In this document: one piece after another, positions 26,483-34,068 of the stretch
Position numbering within the stretch: the first letter of the stretch is position 1
Layout: each line of letters opens with the position of its first letter
DNA from: Streptomyces sp. DH41
Lineage (GTDB): Bacteria; Actinomycetota; Actinomycetes; Streptomycetales; Streptomycetaceae
Reading direction: 5' to 3'
Assembly (NCBI RefSeq): GCF_029813785.1
Contig: NZ_JARVKY010000012.1
Location: forward strand, 124,001 to 188,000
DNA length: 64,000 bases
The notes under the pieces: model-generated
Told to the model about the DNA's origin: nothing
The model's database searches: none
Seen by the model: only the letters and a program-made list of their open reading frames with translations
Made by a program: the position numbers and the translations under genes

Positions 26483-26567
26483 GAATGCCTCCTGTGCGGG
26501 GACCGCATCTTCGCCGGGACCGGGTGCCCGCTTCCTCTCGTCTCCAACGCGTGCCCGCGGACCGCTC

Positions 26568-26954
26568 TCAGTACGGCGCCGGCCCGCCGAAGAGGTCGGC
26601 GCAGTCCGCCGGCAGGTGGGCCAGCAGGTCGTGGACGCGTTCGCCGGGCACCGCTTCGGTGAGGGTGGAGAGCACGGCGCCCGCGTCCCATTCGGCGGTG
26701 CGCGGCCGGGCGCCGGTCTGCTGCGCCACGCGCCGCAGGAACTCGTCGCGGCCGAAGGACTCGGGGCGCCCGCGTTCCAGGCGCAGCGCGTCGTCCAGGG
26801 GCGCGGGCAGGTCGGAGGCCAGACCGGCTGCCTCCTCCGGGGCTATGCGGGACGCGATCACCCACAGGACGGCCGTACTGACCTGCTCGGCCTCCTCGTC
26901 GCTGTGGTACTCGCCGCGATCGCGGACCAGGGTCAGGAATTCGTCGAGCCGCAC
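26568..26954 (-). CDS. DUF2267-family protein
   Basis: 128 aa, GTG at 26954 with GGAGG about 8 nt upstream. The all-helical DUF2267 pattern is clear: FLTLVRDRGEYHSDEEAEQVSTAVLWVIASRI, then APEEAAGLASDLPAPLDDAL and FGRDEFLRRVAQQTG. Family members resemble a domain often found with CBS or stress proteins. No function assigned. Confidence 0.87.
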   Translation of the reverse strand: MRLDEFLTLVRDRGEYHSDEEAEQVSTAVLWVIASRIAPEEAAGLASDLPAPLDDALRLERGRPESFGRDEFLRRVAQQTGARPRTAEWDAGAVLSTLTEAVPGERVHDLLAHLPADCADLFGGPAPY

Positions 26955-27028
26955 GGCGTCGCCTCCTTCCGCCGGTTCTCGCCGCGGACCGGGTGCCCTC
27001 CGCCCGGGCCGGGGAAACCGGCGCGGCC

Positions 27029-28222
27029 TCACCGGCGTGCTCGCTCCGCGTCTGCGAGGGCTGCCACCCGGGTCATGGCGTCTTCCCTGAACAACGCGTG
27101 TCCGGCGGCGATCCGCTCGGTCCGGGCCGGTCCCGGGGCGGTGAGCCGGCGCAGCGTGCCGAGCAGCACGGTCTCGTCCTCGGCGACGTCCGACACACCC
27201 AGCGCGGCCATCCGCCGGACGCCGTCCGCGCCGTGTCCGGGTATCGGCCGGTACCCCACGACCGGCAGTCCGGCGGCGAGGGCCTGTACGGCGGTCTGGC
27301 CGGCGGCGTTGTCGATCAGGGCGCGGGCGGCGTGCAGCAGGCCGGGCATGTCCGTCACCCAGCCCAGCGCGACCACACCCGGTGTGCCGGACATTTCGCG
27401 GCGCAGCCTCTCGTTGTCCCCGCAGAGCACGACCGGCAGGATGCCGTGGTTCGTCAGGTGCCGGACGGTGGCGCCCAGGTGCGAGCCCACACCCCAGGCG
27501 CCGGCGGACACCACCACGGCGGGCCGCCCGGGACCGAGACGGTCGAACAGCCCCCGCCACCCGGCCGCTCCGGGAGCGTCGGCGGAGAACTCCGGGGCCA
27601 CGACCGGGCCGCACGTCCACGCGGACGTGCCGGTGCTCTCCCGCACCTCGCGCGCCACGTCATCCGTGAGACACAGGCAGTGGTCGTTGCCCGGATGGAG
27701 CCACTGCCGGTGGACGGCGAAGTCGATCACGAGGACGACGCTGGGCACGGACAGCAGGCCCCGGGCGCGGAGATGGCCGGTCAGCTGGGCGCCGAGGTGG
27801 AAGACGGGGACGACCACGTCCGCGCCCGTACGCTCGGCCAGCTCGCGCAGCCGGCCGCCGGCGAGCCGGGCGAGCGGCGTGCCGCCTGGACGACGGCCCG
27901 CGCCCGGGCGCAGGAACAGGCGGTACAGGGCGGCGTACGCCCAGGGGAAGTGGCGTACCGACCCGCGGTAGAAGCGCCGCAGCGCACTGCCCACGCCGTA
28001 CGGCAGCAGCGCGAGGACGTCGACGACGTGGGCGTCGTCACCGCGTTCCCGAGCCCGGCGGACCAGTTCGGCGGCGACCGTGTCGTGCCCCGCGCCCATG
28101 CTCGCGCTGACCACCAGCAGCCGTCTGCCCTCGCCCGGGGCGTCTGGGGCCGCCGGGCGGCGGGGCGCTGATGAGCTGCGAGGATGCACGGCGATCCAGG
28201 TTGCCCGCCCGGCACGTTCCAA
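27029..28222 (-). CDS. MGDG-synthase-like glycosyltransferase (GT28 type)
   Basis: 397 aa from a TTG with GAGGTGG upstream; a GTG at 28189 is an alternative. The N-domain has LLVVSASMGAGHDTVAAELVRRA, the diacylglycerol glucosyl/galactosyltransferase signature, and residues about 80-215 carry the rest of that domain. The C-domain has VVVSAGAWGVG, the sugar-nucleotide loop DNAAGQTAVQALAAGLPVVGYRPIPGHG and VGWVTDM-type strands. It should transfer a sugar to a lipid at the membrane. Divergent from the SDR-DMT-deacetylase-GH15 cluster. Confidence 0.82.
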   Translation of the reverse strand: MERAGRATWIAVHPRSSSAPRRPAAPDAPGEGRRLLVVSASMGAGHDTVAAELVRRARERGDDAHVVDVLALLPYGVGSALRRFYRGSVRHFPWAYAALYRLFLRPGAGRRPGGTPLARLAGGRLRELAERTGADVVVPVFHLGAQLTGHLRARGLLSVPSVVLVIDFAVHRQWLHPGNDHCLCLTDDVAREVRESTGTSAWTCGPVVAPEFSADAPGAAGWRGLFDRLGPGRPAVVVSAGAWGVGSHLGATVRHLTNHGILPVVLCGDNERLRREMSGTPGVVALGWVTDMPGLLHAARALIDNAAGQTAVQALAAGLPVVGYRPIPGHGADGVRRMAALGVSDVAEDETVLLGTLRRLTAPGPARTERIAAGHALFREDAMTRVAALADAERARR

Positions 28223-28351
28223 ACCACCTCATAAGCGGGCGTTTCGGACTTCTTGTCAGGGATACTCCGTGACCGCCCGTCCGGCCGGACGCCGGAGCCC
28301 GACCGCCTGGTCGGTCGCTACCCGGCGTCCGCCCCGAGCCAAGGTGGTTCC

Positions 28352-29206
28352 ATGGTCCATGCGTTCTCCCGCCCCCGGCCCGTCCCCGGCCCGCCGGCCG
28401 TCGCGCCCGACGCGGCCCACGCCAGGCCTCGGCGGGAGCCCGCCGGCGCCCGGGGCACGCGGACGCGCACGGCCCTCGTGACGGGGGCGTCCTCCGGCAT
28501 CGGCGCGGCCGTCGCCCGTCGGCTGAGCGACGAGGGCGGCTGGCGGCTGGTGCTCAGCGGACGTGACCCGTCCCGGCTGCGCGAGGTCGCCGAGAACGCG
28601 TCGGCCACCGCCTTCGCCGCGGACCTCACCCTCCCCGGCGCCGACCGGCGGCTCGCCGACTTCACGCTGGCCACGGTCGGGCCGGTGGACCTGCTGGTGG
28701 CCGGTGCCGGGGTCGGCTGGGCCGGGGAGTTCCTGGACATGCCCCCGCACACCATCGACGAGGTGCTCGACGTCAACGTGCTGGCCACGCTGCGACTGGT
28801 GCGACTGGTGCTGCCGGGCATGGTGGAGGCGGGGTCGGGGCGGGTGGTGCTCGTCGGCTCGCTGGCGGGCAGTGTGGCGGTGCGCGACGAGGCCGTGTAC
28901 TCCGCCGCCAAGGCCGCGGTCGGCGCCTTCGCGGACGCCCTGCGCTACGAGTTGCGGGGCACCGGCGTGGGGGTCACGCATGTGGTCCCCGGCGTCGTCG
29001 ACACCCCGTTCTTCGAACGCCGCGGCGCCCCCTATCTGCGTTCCTGGCCGCGTCCGGTACCCGCCGAGCGGGTGGCCGACGCCGTGCGGACGGCGGTGGC
29101 GCGAAGCCGCGACGAGGTCTACGTGCCCGGCTGGCTGCGACTGCCGTGCCGGGTACGGGGCGCGGCTCCGGGGCTGTACCGGCGGCTGGCGGCGCGGTTC
29201 GGATGA
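28352..29206 (+). CDS. Short-chain dehydrogenase/reductase
   Basis: 284 aa, ATG with AAGGTGG upstream; a Pro/Arg-rich 38-residue leader precedes the fold. TGASSGIGAAVARRLS binds NAD(P); SGRD suggests NADPH preference; AGAGVGWAGEF, VGSLAGSVAV and the catalytic YSAAK follow. PGVVDTPFF after the active site is typical of classical SDRs. Substrate unknown. First gene of a same-strand run with a transporter and two carbohydrate enzymes. Confidence 0.93.
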   Translation: MVHAFSRPRPVPGPPAVAPDAAHARPRREPAGARGTRTRTALVTGASSGIGAAVARRLSDEGGWRLVLSGRDPSRLREVAENASATAFAADLTLPGADRRLADFTLATVGPVDLLVAGAGVGWAGEFLDMPPHTIDEVLDVNVLATLRLVRLVLPGMVEAGSGRVVLVGSLAGSVAVRDEAVYSAAKAAVGAFADALRYELRGTGVGVTHVVPGVVDTPFFERRGAPYLRSWPRPVPAERVADAVRTAVARSRDEVYVPGWLRLPCRVRGAAPGLYRRLAARFG

Positions 29207-29233
29207 GCTCCGGATGAGCGGGAGCGCGCGGCG

Positions 29234-30160
29234 GTGAGTGTCCTCAGCGTCGTCCTGGCCCTGTTCGCGGCGCTGTCCAACGCGGCGGCGTCGGTACTGC
29301 AGCGCCGGGCCGCGGCGCAGGACGAGAGCCGGGCGGGCGCCGTCCACACGGTGGTGCGCTCACTGCTTCGGCTGGTGCGCGACCGGTACTGGGTGGGAGG
29401 CGCGGCGCTGCTGGCGCTGACGACGGTGCTGCAGGCGGCCGCGCTGGCGGTGGGCAGTCTGGCCGTCGTCCAGCCGCTGATGGCCAGTGAGCTGCTGTTC
29501 ACCCTGATGGTCGGCAGTGTTGTCTTCCACCGGCGGCCCGACCTGCGGACCTGGCTGGCGTTCGTGGCCCTGGCCGTGGGGCTCGCGTTGTTCCTGGGCG
29601 CCGCCGCGCCGTCGGCCGGCCATGACACCGCGTCCCCGGGCCGATGGGGCTGGGCGGGTCTGGCGCTGTTCGTCGTGGTGACGGCTTTCGCCTCGATCGG
29701 CAGCCTGGTACGGGGCGCGCCCCGGGCCGCGCTGTTCGGATCGGCGTCCGCGGTGGCGTTCGGCGGTACGGCGGGGCTGCTGAAGGAGGTCACCGGGCGG
29801 CTTCCCCAGGGGGTGGGTGCCGTCCTGACCCAGTGGCCGCCGTACGCCACGGCGGTGGTGGGGGTGATCGGCTTCCTGCTGCTGCAGAGCGCGCTGCGGG
29901 CGGGGACCCTCGCGGCGTCACAGCCGGCGCTGACCCTCGGCGACGCGCTGACCAGCGTCGCCCTCGGCTGGGCCCTGTTCGGCGAACAGATCGCCCTCGG
30001 GGTGCGGGTGCTGCCCGAGCTGATCGGCGTGGCACTGATCGGGCTCGGCAGCGTCGGACTGGCCCGCGCGCCGTCGGTCCACGGCGCGTGGGACACGGTG
30101 CCGGCGGCGCGGGACGGCCCCGGGCCGGGCAGCCGGACACAGGAGCGGCCGGGGCCATGA
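29234..30160 (+). CDS. DMT-superfamily transporter (EamA-like)
   Basis: 308 aa, GTG at 29234, 27 bp after the SDR stop. About nine or ten hydrophobic segments fill residues 1-270, e.g. LSVVLALFAALSNAAASVLQ, GGAALLALTTVLQAAALAVG, VALAVGLALFLGAAA, GLALFVVVTAFASIGSLV, ALTLGDALTSVALGWALFGE and LIGVALIGLGSVGLA. The inverted two-half DMT layout is seen. It may export a small metabolite; the substrate is not identifiable. Confidence 0.88.
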   Translation: MSVLSVVLALFAALSNAAASVLQRRAAAQDESRAGAVHTVVRSLLRLVRDRYWVGGAALLALTTVLQAAALAVGSLAVVQPLMASELLFTLMVGSVVFHRRPDLRTWLAFVALAVGLALFLGAAAPSAGHDTASPGRWGWAGLALFVVVTAFASIGSLVRGAPRAALFGSASAVAFGGTAGLLKEVTGRLPQGVGAVLTQWPPYATAVVGVIGFLLLQSALRAGTLAASQPALTLGDALTSVALGWALFGEQIALGVRVLPELIGVALIGLGSVGLARAPSVHGAWDTVPAARDGPGPGSRTQERPGP

Positions 30161-30189
30161 CGACCCCACCGGGCGACACGGCGACACCC

Positions 30190-30255
30190 CGGAACAGCCA
30201 CACCACGGAACAGCCCAGCACCGGAACGGCGGGCCGACGAAACGCCGGAACGGCA
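30190..30255. repeat. Short tandem repeat upstream of the deacetylase gene
   Basis: CGGAAC(A/G)GC recurs at 30190, 30206, 30222 and 30246, that is with 16, 16 and 24-bp steps. The repeats fill the gap between the transporter and the deacetylase. Confidence 0.65.
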
Positions 30256-30283
30256 CAACCGTTGAGGACAGGGAGGCACACGG

Positions 30284-31108
30284 ATGCGTGAGAGGTCTCA
30301 CGCCGGACCGGCGGTGTACGCCGTCGCGCCGGTCGTCGTCGCGCTGGCCCACATCGGTCCGGCCGCGACCTGGCTGCCCGGGCTGCGCCGGCGCCGGTTC
30401 CCGGGCCTGGCCGGACAGGGCCGCCCCGACCACATCGCCCTGACCTTCGACGACGGCCCCGATCCGGCGTCCACGCCGCACTTCCTCGACCTGCTGGACG
30501 GGCTCGGCGTACGCGCGACGTTCTTCGTCCTGGGCGAGAACGTCGTACGTCACCCGGCGCCGGCCCGCGAACTGACCCGGCGGGGGCACGAACTCGCCGT
30601 TCACGGCTGGTCGCACGACCGCCCCTGGCTGCCGTCGCCGGCGCGGGACACGCGCGAGTTGCTGCGCGCCGTCCGCGCGGTGGCCGAGGCCGCCGGTCGC
30701 CTCCCGCGCTGGTACCGCCCGCCCTACGGCATCCTCACCTCCGGGCGCTGGGCCGCCGCCCGCCGGGCCGGACTGCGGCCGGTGCTGTGGACCGCGTGGG
30801 GCAGGGACTGGCGGCAGGACGCCACGCCCGCCTCGGTACGGGCGACCGTCGCGGCGGATCTGCGCGGGGGCGGCACGATCCTCCTGCACGACACCGACCA
30901 CGCCTGCGCCCCGGGCAGCTGGCGGGCCACCCTCGGCGCCCTGCCGGACATCGTGCGCGACTGCCGCGAGGCGGGACTGACGGTGGGGCCGCTGGACGAG
31001 CACGGAGTGGCCGGGACGGCCCCGTACCCGGGAGCCGGGCCGTCGGTAGGCGCCCCGGCGGTGTCGTGGGCGTCGCCGTTTCGGTCGGCGGCGCCGGGAC
31101 AGCCGTAG
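30284..31108 (+). CDS. Polysaccharide deacetylase (NodB/CE4 family)
   Basis: 274 aa, ATG with GGGAGG upstream. CE4 motifs are complete: ALTFDDGPDPASTPHFLDLL (catalytic and metal-binding Asp), HGWSHD (metal His), RWYRPPYGILTSG (motif 3) and TILLHDTDHACAPGSW (catalytic His region). A short hydrophobic N-terminus (VAPVVVALAHIGPAATWL) may anchor it. It would remove acetyl groups from a cell-wall or exopolysaccharide amino sugar. The GH15 gene starts 4 bp after its stop. Confidence 0.93.
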   Translation: MRERSHAGPAVYAVAPVVVALAHIGPAATWLPGLRRRRFPGLAGQGRPDHIALTFDDGPDPASTPHFLDLLDGLGVRATFFVLGENVVRHPAPARELTRRGHELAVHGWSHDRPWLPSPARDTRELLRAVRAVAEAAGRLPRWYRPPYGILTSGRWAAARRAGLRPVLWTAWGRDWRQDATPASVRATVAADLRGGGTILLHDTDHACAPGSWRATLGALPDIVRDCREAGLTVGPLDEHGVAGTAPYPGAGPSVGAPAVSWASPFRSAAPGQP

Positions 31109-31112
31109 CGTC

Positions 31113-32888
31113 ATGACGGACAGAGACGATCAGTGCGCGGCGACGCCGGATCCGGCGTCTCCTCCCTGGGCCCTGCGCGAATACGCCGTGCTCGCCGACG
31201 GTGAGCGTGGCGCGGTCCTGGACCCGCGGGGCCGGATCGTGTGGCTGTGCGCCCCGCGGTGGCACGACGACGCGGTGTTCTCCGCGCTCATCGGCGGCGC
31301 CGGGCACTTCGCCGTGGAGCCGGCGGACCCCTGGCACGTCTGGGGCGGCTCCTACGAGGAGGGCACACTGATCCGGGTGAGCCGGTGGGTGACCACCGAG
31401 TGCGTGATCGAATGCCGTGAGGCCCTGGCCCTGCCCGCCAGAACCGACCGGCTCGTCCTGCTGCGCCGGATGTGCGTCGAGCGGGGCGAGGCCCGGTTGT
31501 GCCTGGACCTGGACCCGCGGCCCGGTTTCGGAGACCGCCGGATGCGCGGCCACCGGCGGGAGGACGGGGTCTGGACGGCCGAGGCGGAAGGGCTGCGGAT
31601 GCGGCTCGCCGGGGCCCCGGAGGCGGTGTGGCGGGCCGGCGCCGGACTGTGCGGCGAGTTCCGGCTGCGCGAGGGTGAGACACACGACCTGGTACTGGAA
31701 CTGGCCGAAGGGCAGGAGACCGGACCGCTCGACGCCGGCGCGCTGTGGCGGGCCACGGAGCGCGAGTGGCGGCGGGCCGTCCCGGACTGCTCGCGGCTGG
31801 TGGCACCACGCGACGCCCAGCACGCGTACGCCGTGCTGCGCGGGCTGACCAGCGTCTCCGGCGGCATGGTGGCCGCCGCGACCACGTCCCTGCCGGAGCG
31901 GGCCAACAGCGGACGCAACTACGACTACCGCTTCGCCTGGCTGCGCGACCAGTGCTACGCCGGTCTCGCGGTCGCCGCGCACGGCCCGCACCCGCTGGCC
32001 GACGACGCCGCGCGCTTCGTCGCCGAGCGCATCCTGGAGGACGGCGACAAGGTCCGCCCCGCCTACACGGTCGACGGGCGGCCGGTCGGCGAGGAACGTT
32101 CCCTGCGGTTGCCCGGCTATCCCGGCGGCACCGACCACGTCGGCAACGACGCGGGTGCCCAGTTCCAGCTGGACACCTTCGGCGAGGCGCTGCAGCTGTT
32201 CGCCGCGGCGGCCGCGCACGACCGGCTGACCGAGGAAGCGGAACGGGCCGCCGCCGTGGCCGTGGACGTCGTGGAACGGCAGTGGCTCAAGCCGGACGCC
32301 GGACTGTGGGAACTGGAGGACCGCTGGTGGACCCACTCCCGGCTGAGCGTGGTCTGCGGTCTGCGGCGCATGGGGGACGTACTGCCCGGGAAGGCGGGGC
32401 GCCGTTGCGCCGAGCTCGCCGCCACCGTGCTGGGGGAGACCCGGCGCCGGTGCCTGGACGCCGACGGCCGCTGGCGGCGGGCCGCCGACGACGACGGGCC
32501 CGAGGCCGCGCTGCTGGTGCCGATGGCCCGCGGCTGCGCGTTCGGGGACGACGACGGTGCCGCCACCCGCGCGTACATCGAGTCCCGCCTCGCCGAGGAC
32601 GGGTACCTCTACCGCTTCGAACACCCCGGGGAGCCGCTCGGTGACGCCGAGGGGGCCTTCCTGCTCTGCGGGTTCACGATGGCGCTCGCCACGCACCGGG
32701 TCGGTGACCGGGCCGGCGCGTTCCGCTGGTTCGAGCGCACCCGGGCGGCCTGCGGACCGCCCGGGCTGTTCGCCGAGGAGTACGACGTGCGCCAGCGGCA
32801 GCTGCGCGGCAACCTTCCGCAGGCCTTCGTGCACGCGATGATGCTGGAGTGCGCCGTCCGCCTGGCCGGCGAGTCGGTGCTGCCCTGA
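31113..32888 (+). CDS. Glycoside hydrolase family 15 protein (glucoamylase/trehalase-like)
   Basis: 591 aa, ATG 4 bp after the deacetylase. An N-terminal beta-sandwich (residues about 15-240, starting YAVLADGERGAVLDPRGRIVWLCAPRW) precedes the (alpha/alpha)6 barrel. Substrate-site NYDYRFAWLRDQCYA and general-acid WELEDRWWTHSRLSV are visible, with GLFAEEYD near the end for the general base. No signal peptide, so it acts in the cytoplasm. Possible substrates are trehalose or alpha-glucans. Confidence 0.9.
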   Translation: MTDRDDQCAATPDPASPPWALREYAVLADGERGAVLDPRGRIVWLCAPRWHDDAVFSALIGGAGHFAVEPADPWHVWGGSYEEGTLIRVSRWVTTECVIECREALALPARTDRLVLLRRMCVERGEARLCLDLDPRPGFGDRRMRGHRREDGVWTAEAEGLRMRLAGAPEAVWRAGAGLCGEFRLREGETHDLVLELAEGQETGPLDAGALWRATEREWRRAVPDCSRLVAPRDAQHAYAVLRGLTSVSGGMVAAATTSLPERANSGRNYDYRFAWLRDQCYAGLAVAAHGPHPLADDAARFVAERILEDGDKVRPAYTVDGRPVGEERSLRLPGYPGGTDHVGNDAGAQFQLDTFGEALQLFAAAAAHDRLTEEAERAAAVAVDVVERQWLKPDAGLWELEDRWWTHSRLSVVCGLRRMGDVLPGKAGRRCAELAATVLGETRRRCLDADGRWRRAADDDGPEAALLVPMARGCAFGDDDGAATRAYIESRLAEDGYLYRFEHPGEPLGDAEGAFLLCGFTMALATHRVGDRAGAFRWFERTRAACGPPGLFAEEYDVRQRQLRGNLPQAFVHAMMLECAVRLAGESVLP

Positions 32889-32894
32889 CCCGGC

Positions 32895-32926
32895 GGACGA
32901 GCGCCCGCCCCCCTGGGCACTCGTCC
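32895..32926. terminator. Bidirectional terminator
   Basis: GGACGAGCGCCC and GGGCACTCGTCC form a 12-position stem with one C-A mismatch and an 8-nt loop. It lies between the convergent GH15 gene and the XdhC gene. Confidence 0.8.
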
Positions 32927-32937
32927 CGCCCGGTCCG

Positions 32938-34068
32938 TCAGGCAGCCGCCCCGGTCAGGTCCCGGTGGATCGGCTCCGCCCCGCCCGTCAGCGGCACGCC
33001 CGTGCCGCCGCGCCGGGCGGCGACGATCTCCGCGGCGATGGACAGCGCGGTCTCCTCGGGCGTCCGGGCGCCGAGGTCCAGGCCGATCGGCGAACGGAGC
33101 CGGGACAGCTCGTGCTCCGTCAGGCCTGCCTCGCGCAGCCGCCGGTCGCGGTCCTCGTGGGTGCGGCGCGAGCCCATCGCGCCGACGAACGCGACCGGCA
33201 TCCGCAGGGCCTCCGTCAGCAGCGGCACGTCGAACCTGGCGTCGTGGGTGAGCACGCACAGCACCGTGCGTCCGTCGGTCGGCGTACTCCGCAGGTAGCG
33301 GTGCGGCCAGTCGACGACGACCTCGTCCGCCTCCGGGAAGCGGGCCGGGGTGGCGAAGACGGACCGGGCGTCGCAGACCGTCACGTGGTGGCCGAGGAAC
33401 TTGCCGGCCCGCACCAGCGCCGCCGCGAAGTCGACCGCTCCGAAGACGATCATGCGGGGCGGCGGCACACTGCACTCGACCAGCAGCGTGAGCCCGCCTG
33501 GACAGTGCGAACCGTCCTCCGAGAGACCGACCGTGCCGGTGCGGCCCGCGTCCAGCAGGGCCCCGGCCTCGGCCGCCGCCGTGCGGTCCAGGTCCGGATG
33601 GCCGCCGAGACCGCCCTCGTACGAACCGTCCGGGTGGACGAGCAGGGACCGCCCGAGGAGGCCGGCCGGCCCCTGGACGACCCGGGCGAGGGCCGCGGCC
33701 CGGCCCCGGGCCGCGGTCGACAGCGCCGCCCGGAACACCTCCCGCCAGGGCGCGTCCGCGCCGACCGGCGTGACCAGCACGTCGATGATCCCGCCACAGG
33801 TCAGCCCGACCGCGAAGGCGTCCTCGTCGCTGTATCCGAACCGTTCGCGCACCGTCTCGCCGTCCCGGAGGGCCGCGGCGCACAACTCGTACACCGCGCC
33901 CTCCACACAGCCGCCGGAGACCGAGCCGATCACCGTTCCCTCGCTGTCGACGGCGAGGGCGGCGCCGGGCCCGCGCGGGGCGCTGCCGCCGACGGAGACG
34001 ACGGTGGCGACGGCGAACTCCCGGCCCTGACCGAGCCAGCGGTCCAGCTCGTCGGCGATGTCAAGCAT
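32938..34068 (-). CDS. XdhC/PaoD-like molybdenum cofactor insertion factor
   Basis: 376 aa. ATG chosen because it overlaps the preceding gene by 8 bp, a typical coupled arrangement. The XdhC/CoxI N-domain shows FAVATVVSVGGSAPRGPGAALAV and GSVSGGCVEGAVYELC; the C-terminal Rossmann domain shows RMIVFGAVDFAAALVRAGKFLG and PVAFVGAMGSRRTHEDRDRRL. These proteins bind and sulfurate the cofactor and hand it to the apoenzyme encoded just upstream. Cytoplasmic chaperone of the hydroxylase. Confidence 0.9.
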   Translation of the reverse strand: MLDIADELDRWLGQGREFAVATVVSVGGSAPRGPGAALAVDSEGTVIGSVSGGCVEGAVYELCAAALRDGETVRERFGYSDEDAFAVGLTCGGIIDVLVTPVGADAPWREVFRAALSTAARGRAAALARVVQGPAGLLGRSLLVHPDGSYEGGLGGHPDLDRTAAAEAGALLDAGRTGTVGLSEDGSHCPGGLTLLVECSVPPPRMIVFGAVDFAAALVRAGKFLGHHVTVCDARSVFATPARFPEADEVVVDWPHRYLRSTPTDGRTVLCVLTHDARFDVPLLTEALRMPVAFVGAMGSRRTHEDRDRRLREAGLTEHELSRLRSPIGLDLGARTPEETALSIAAEIVAARRGGTGVPLTGGAEPIHRDLTGAAA

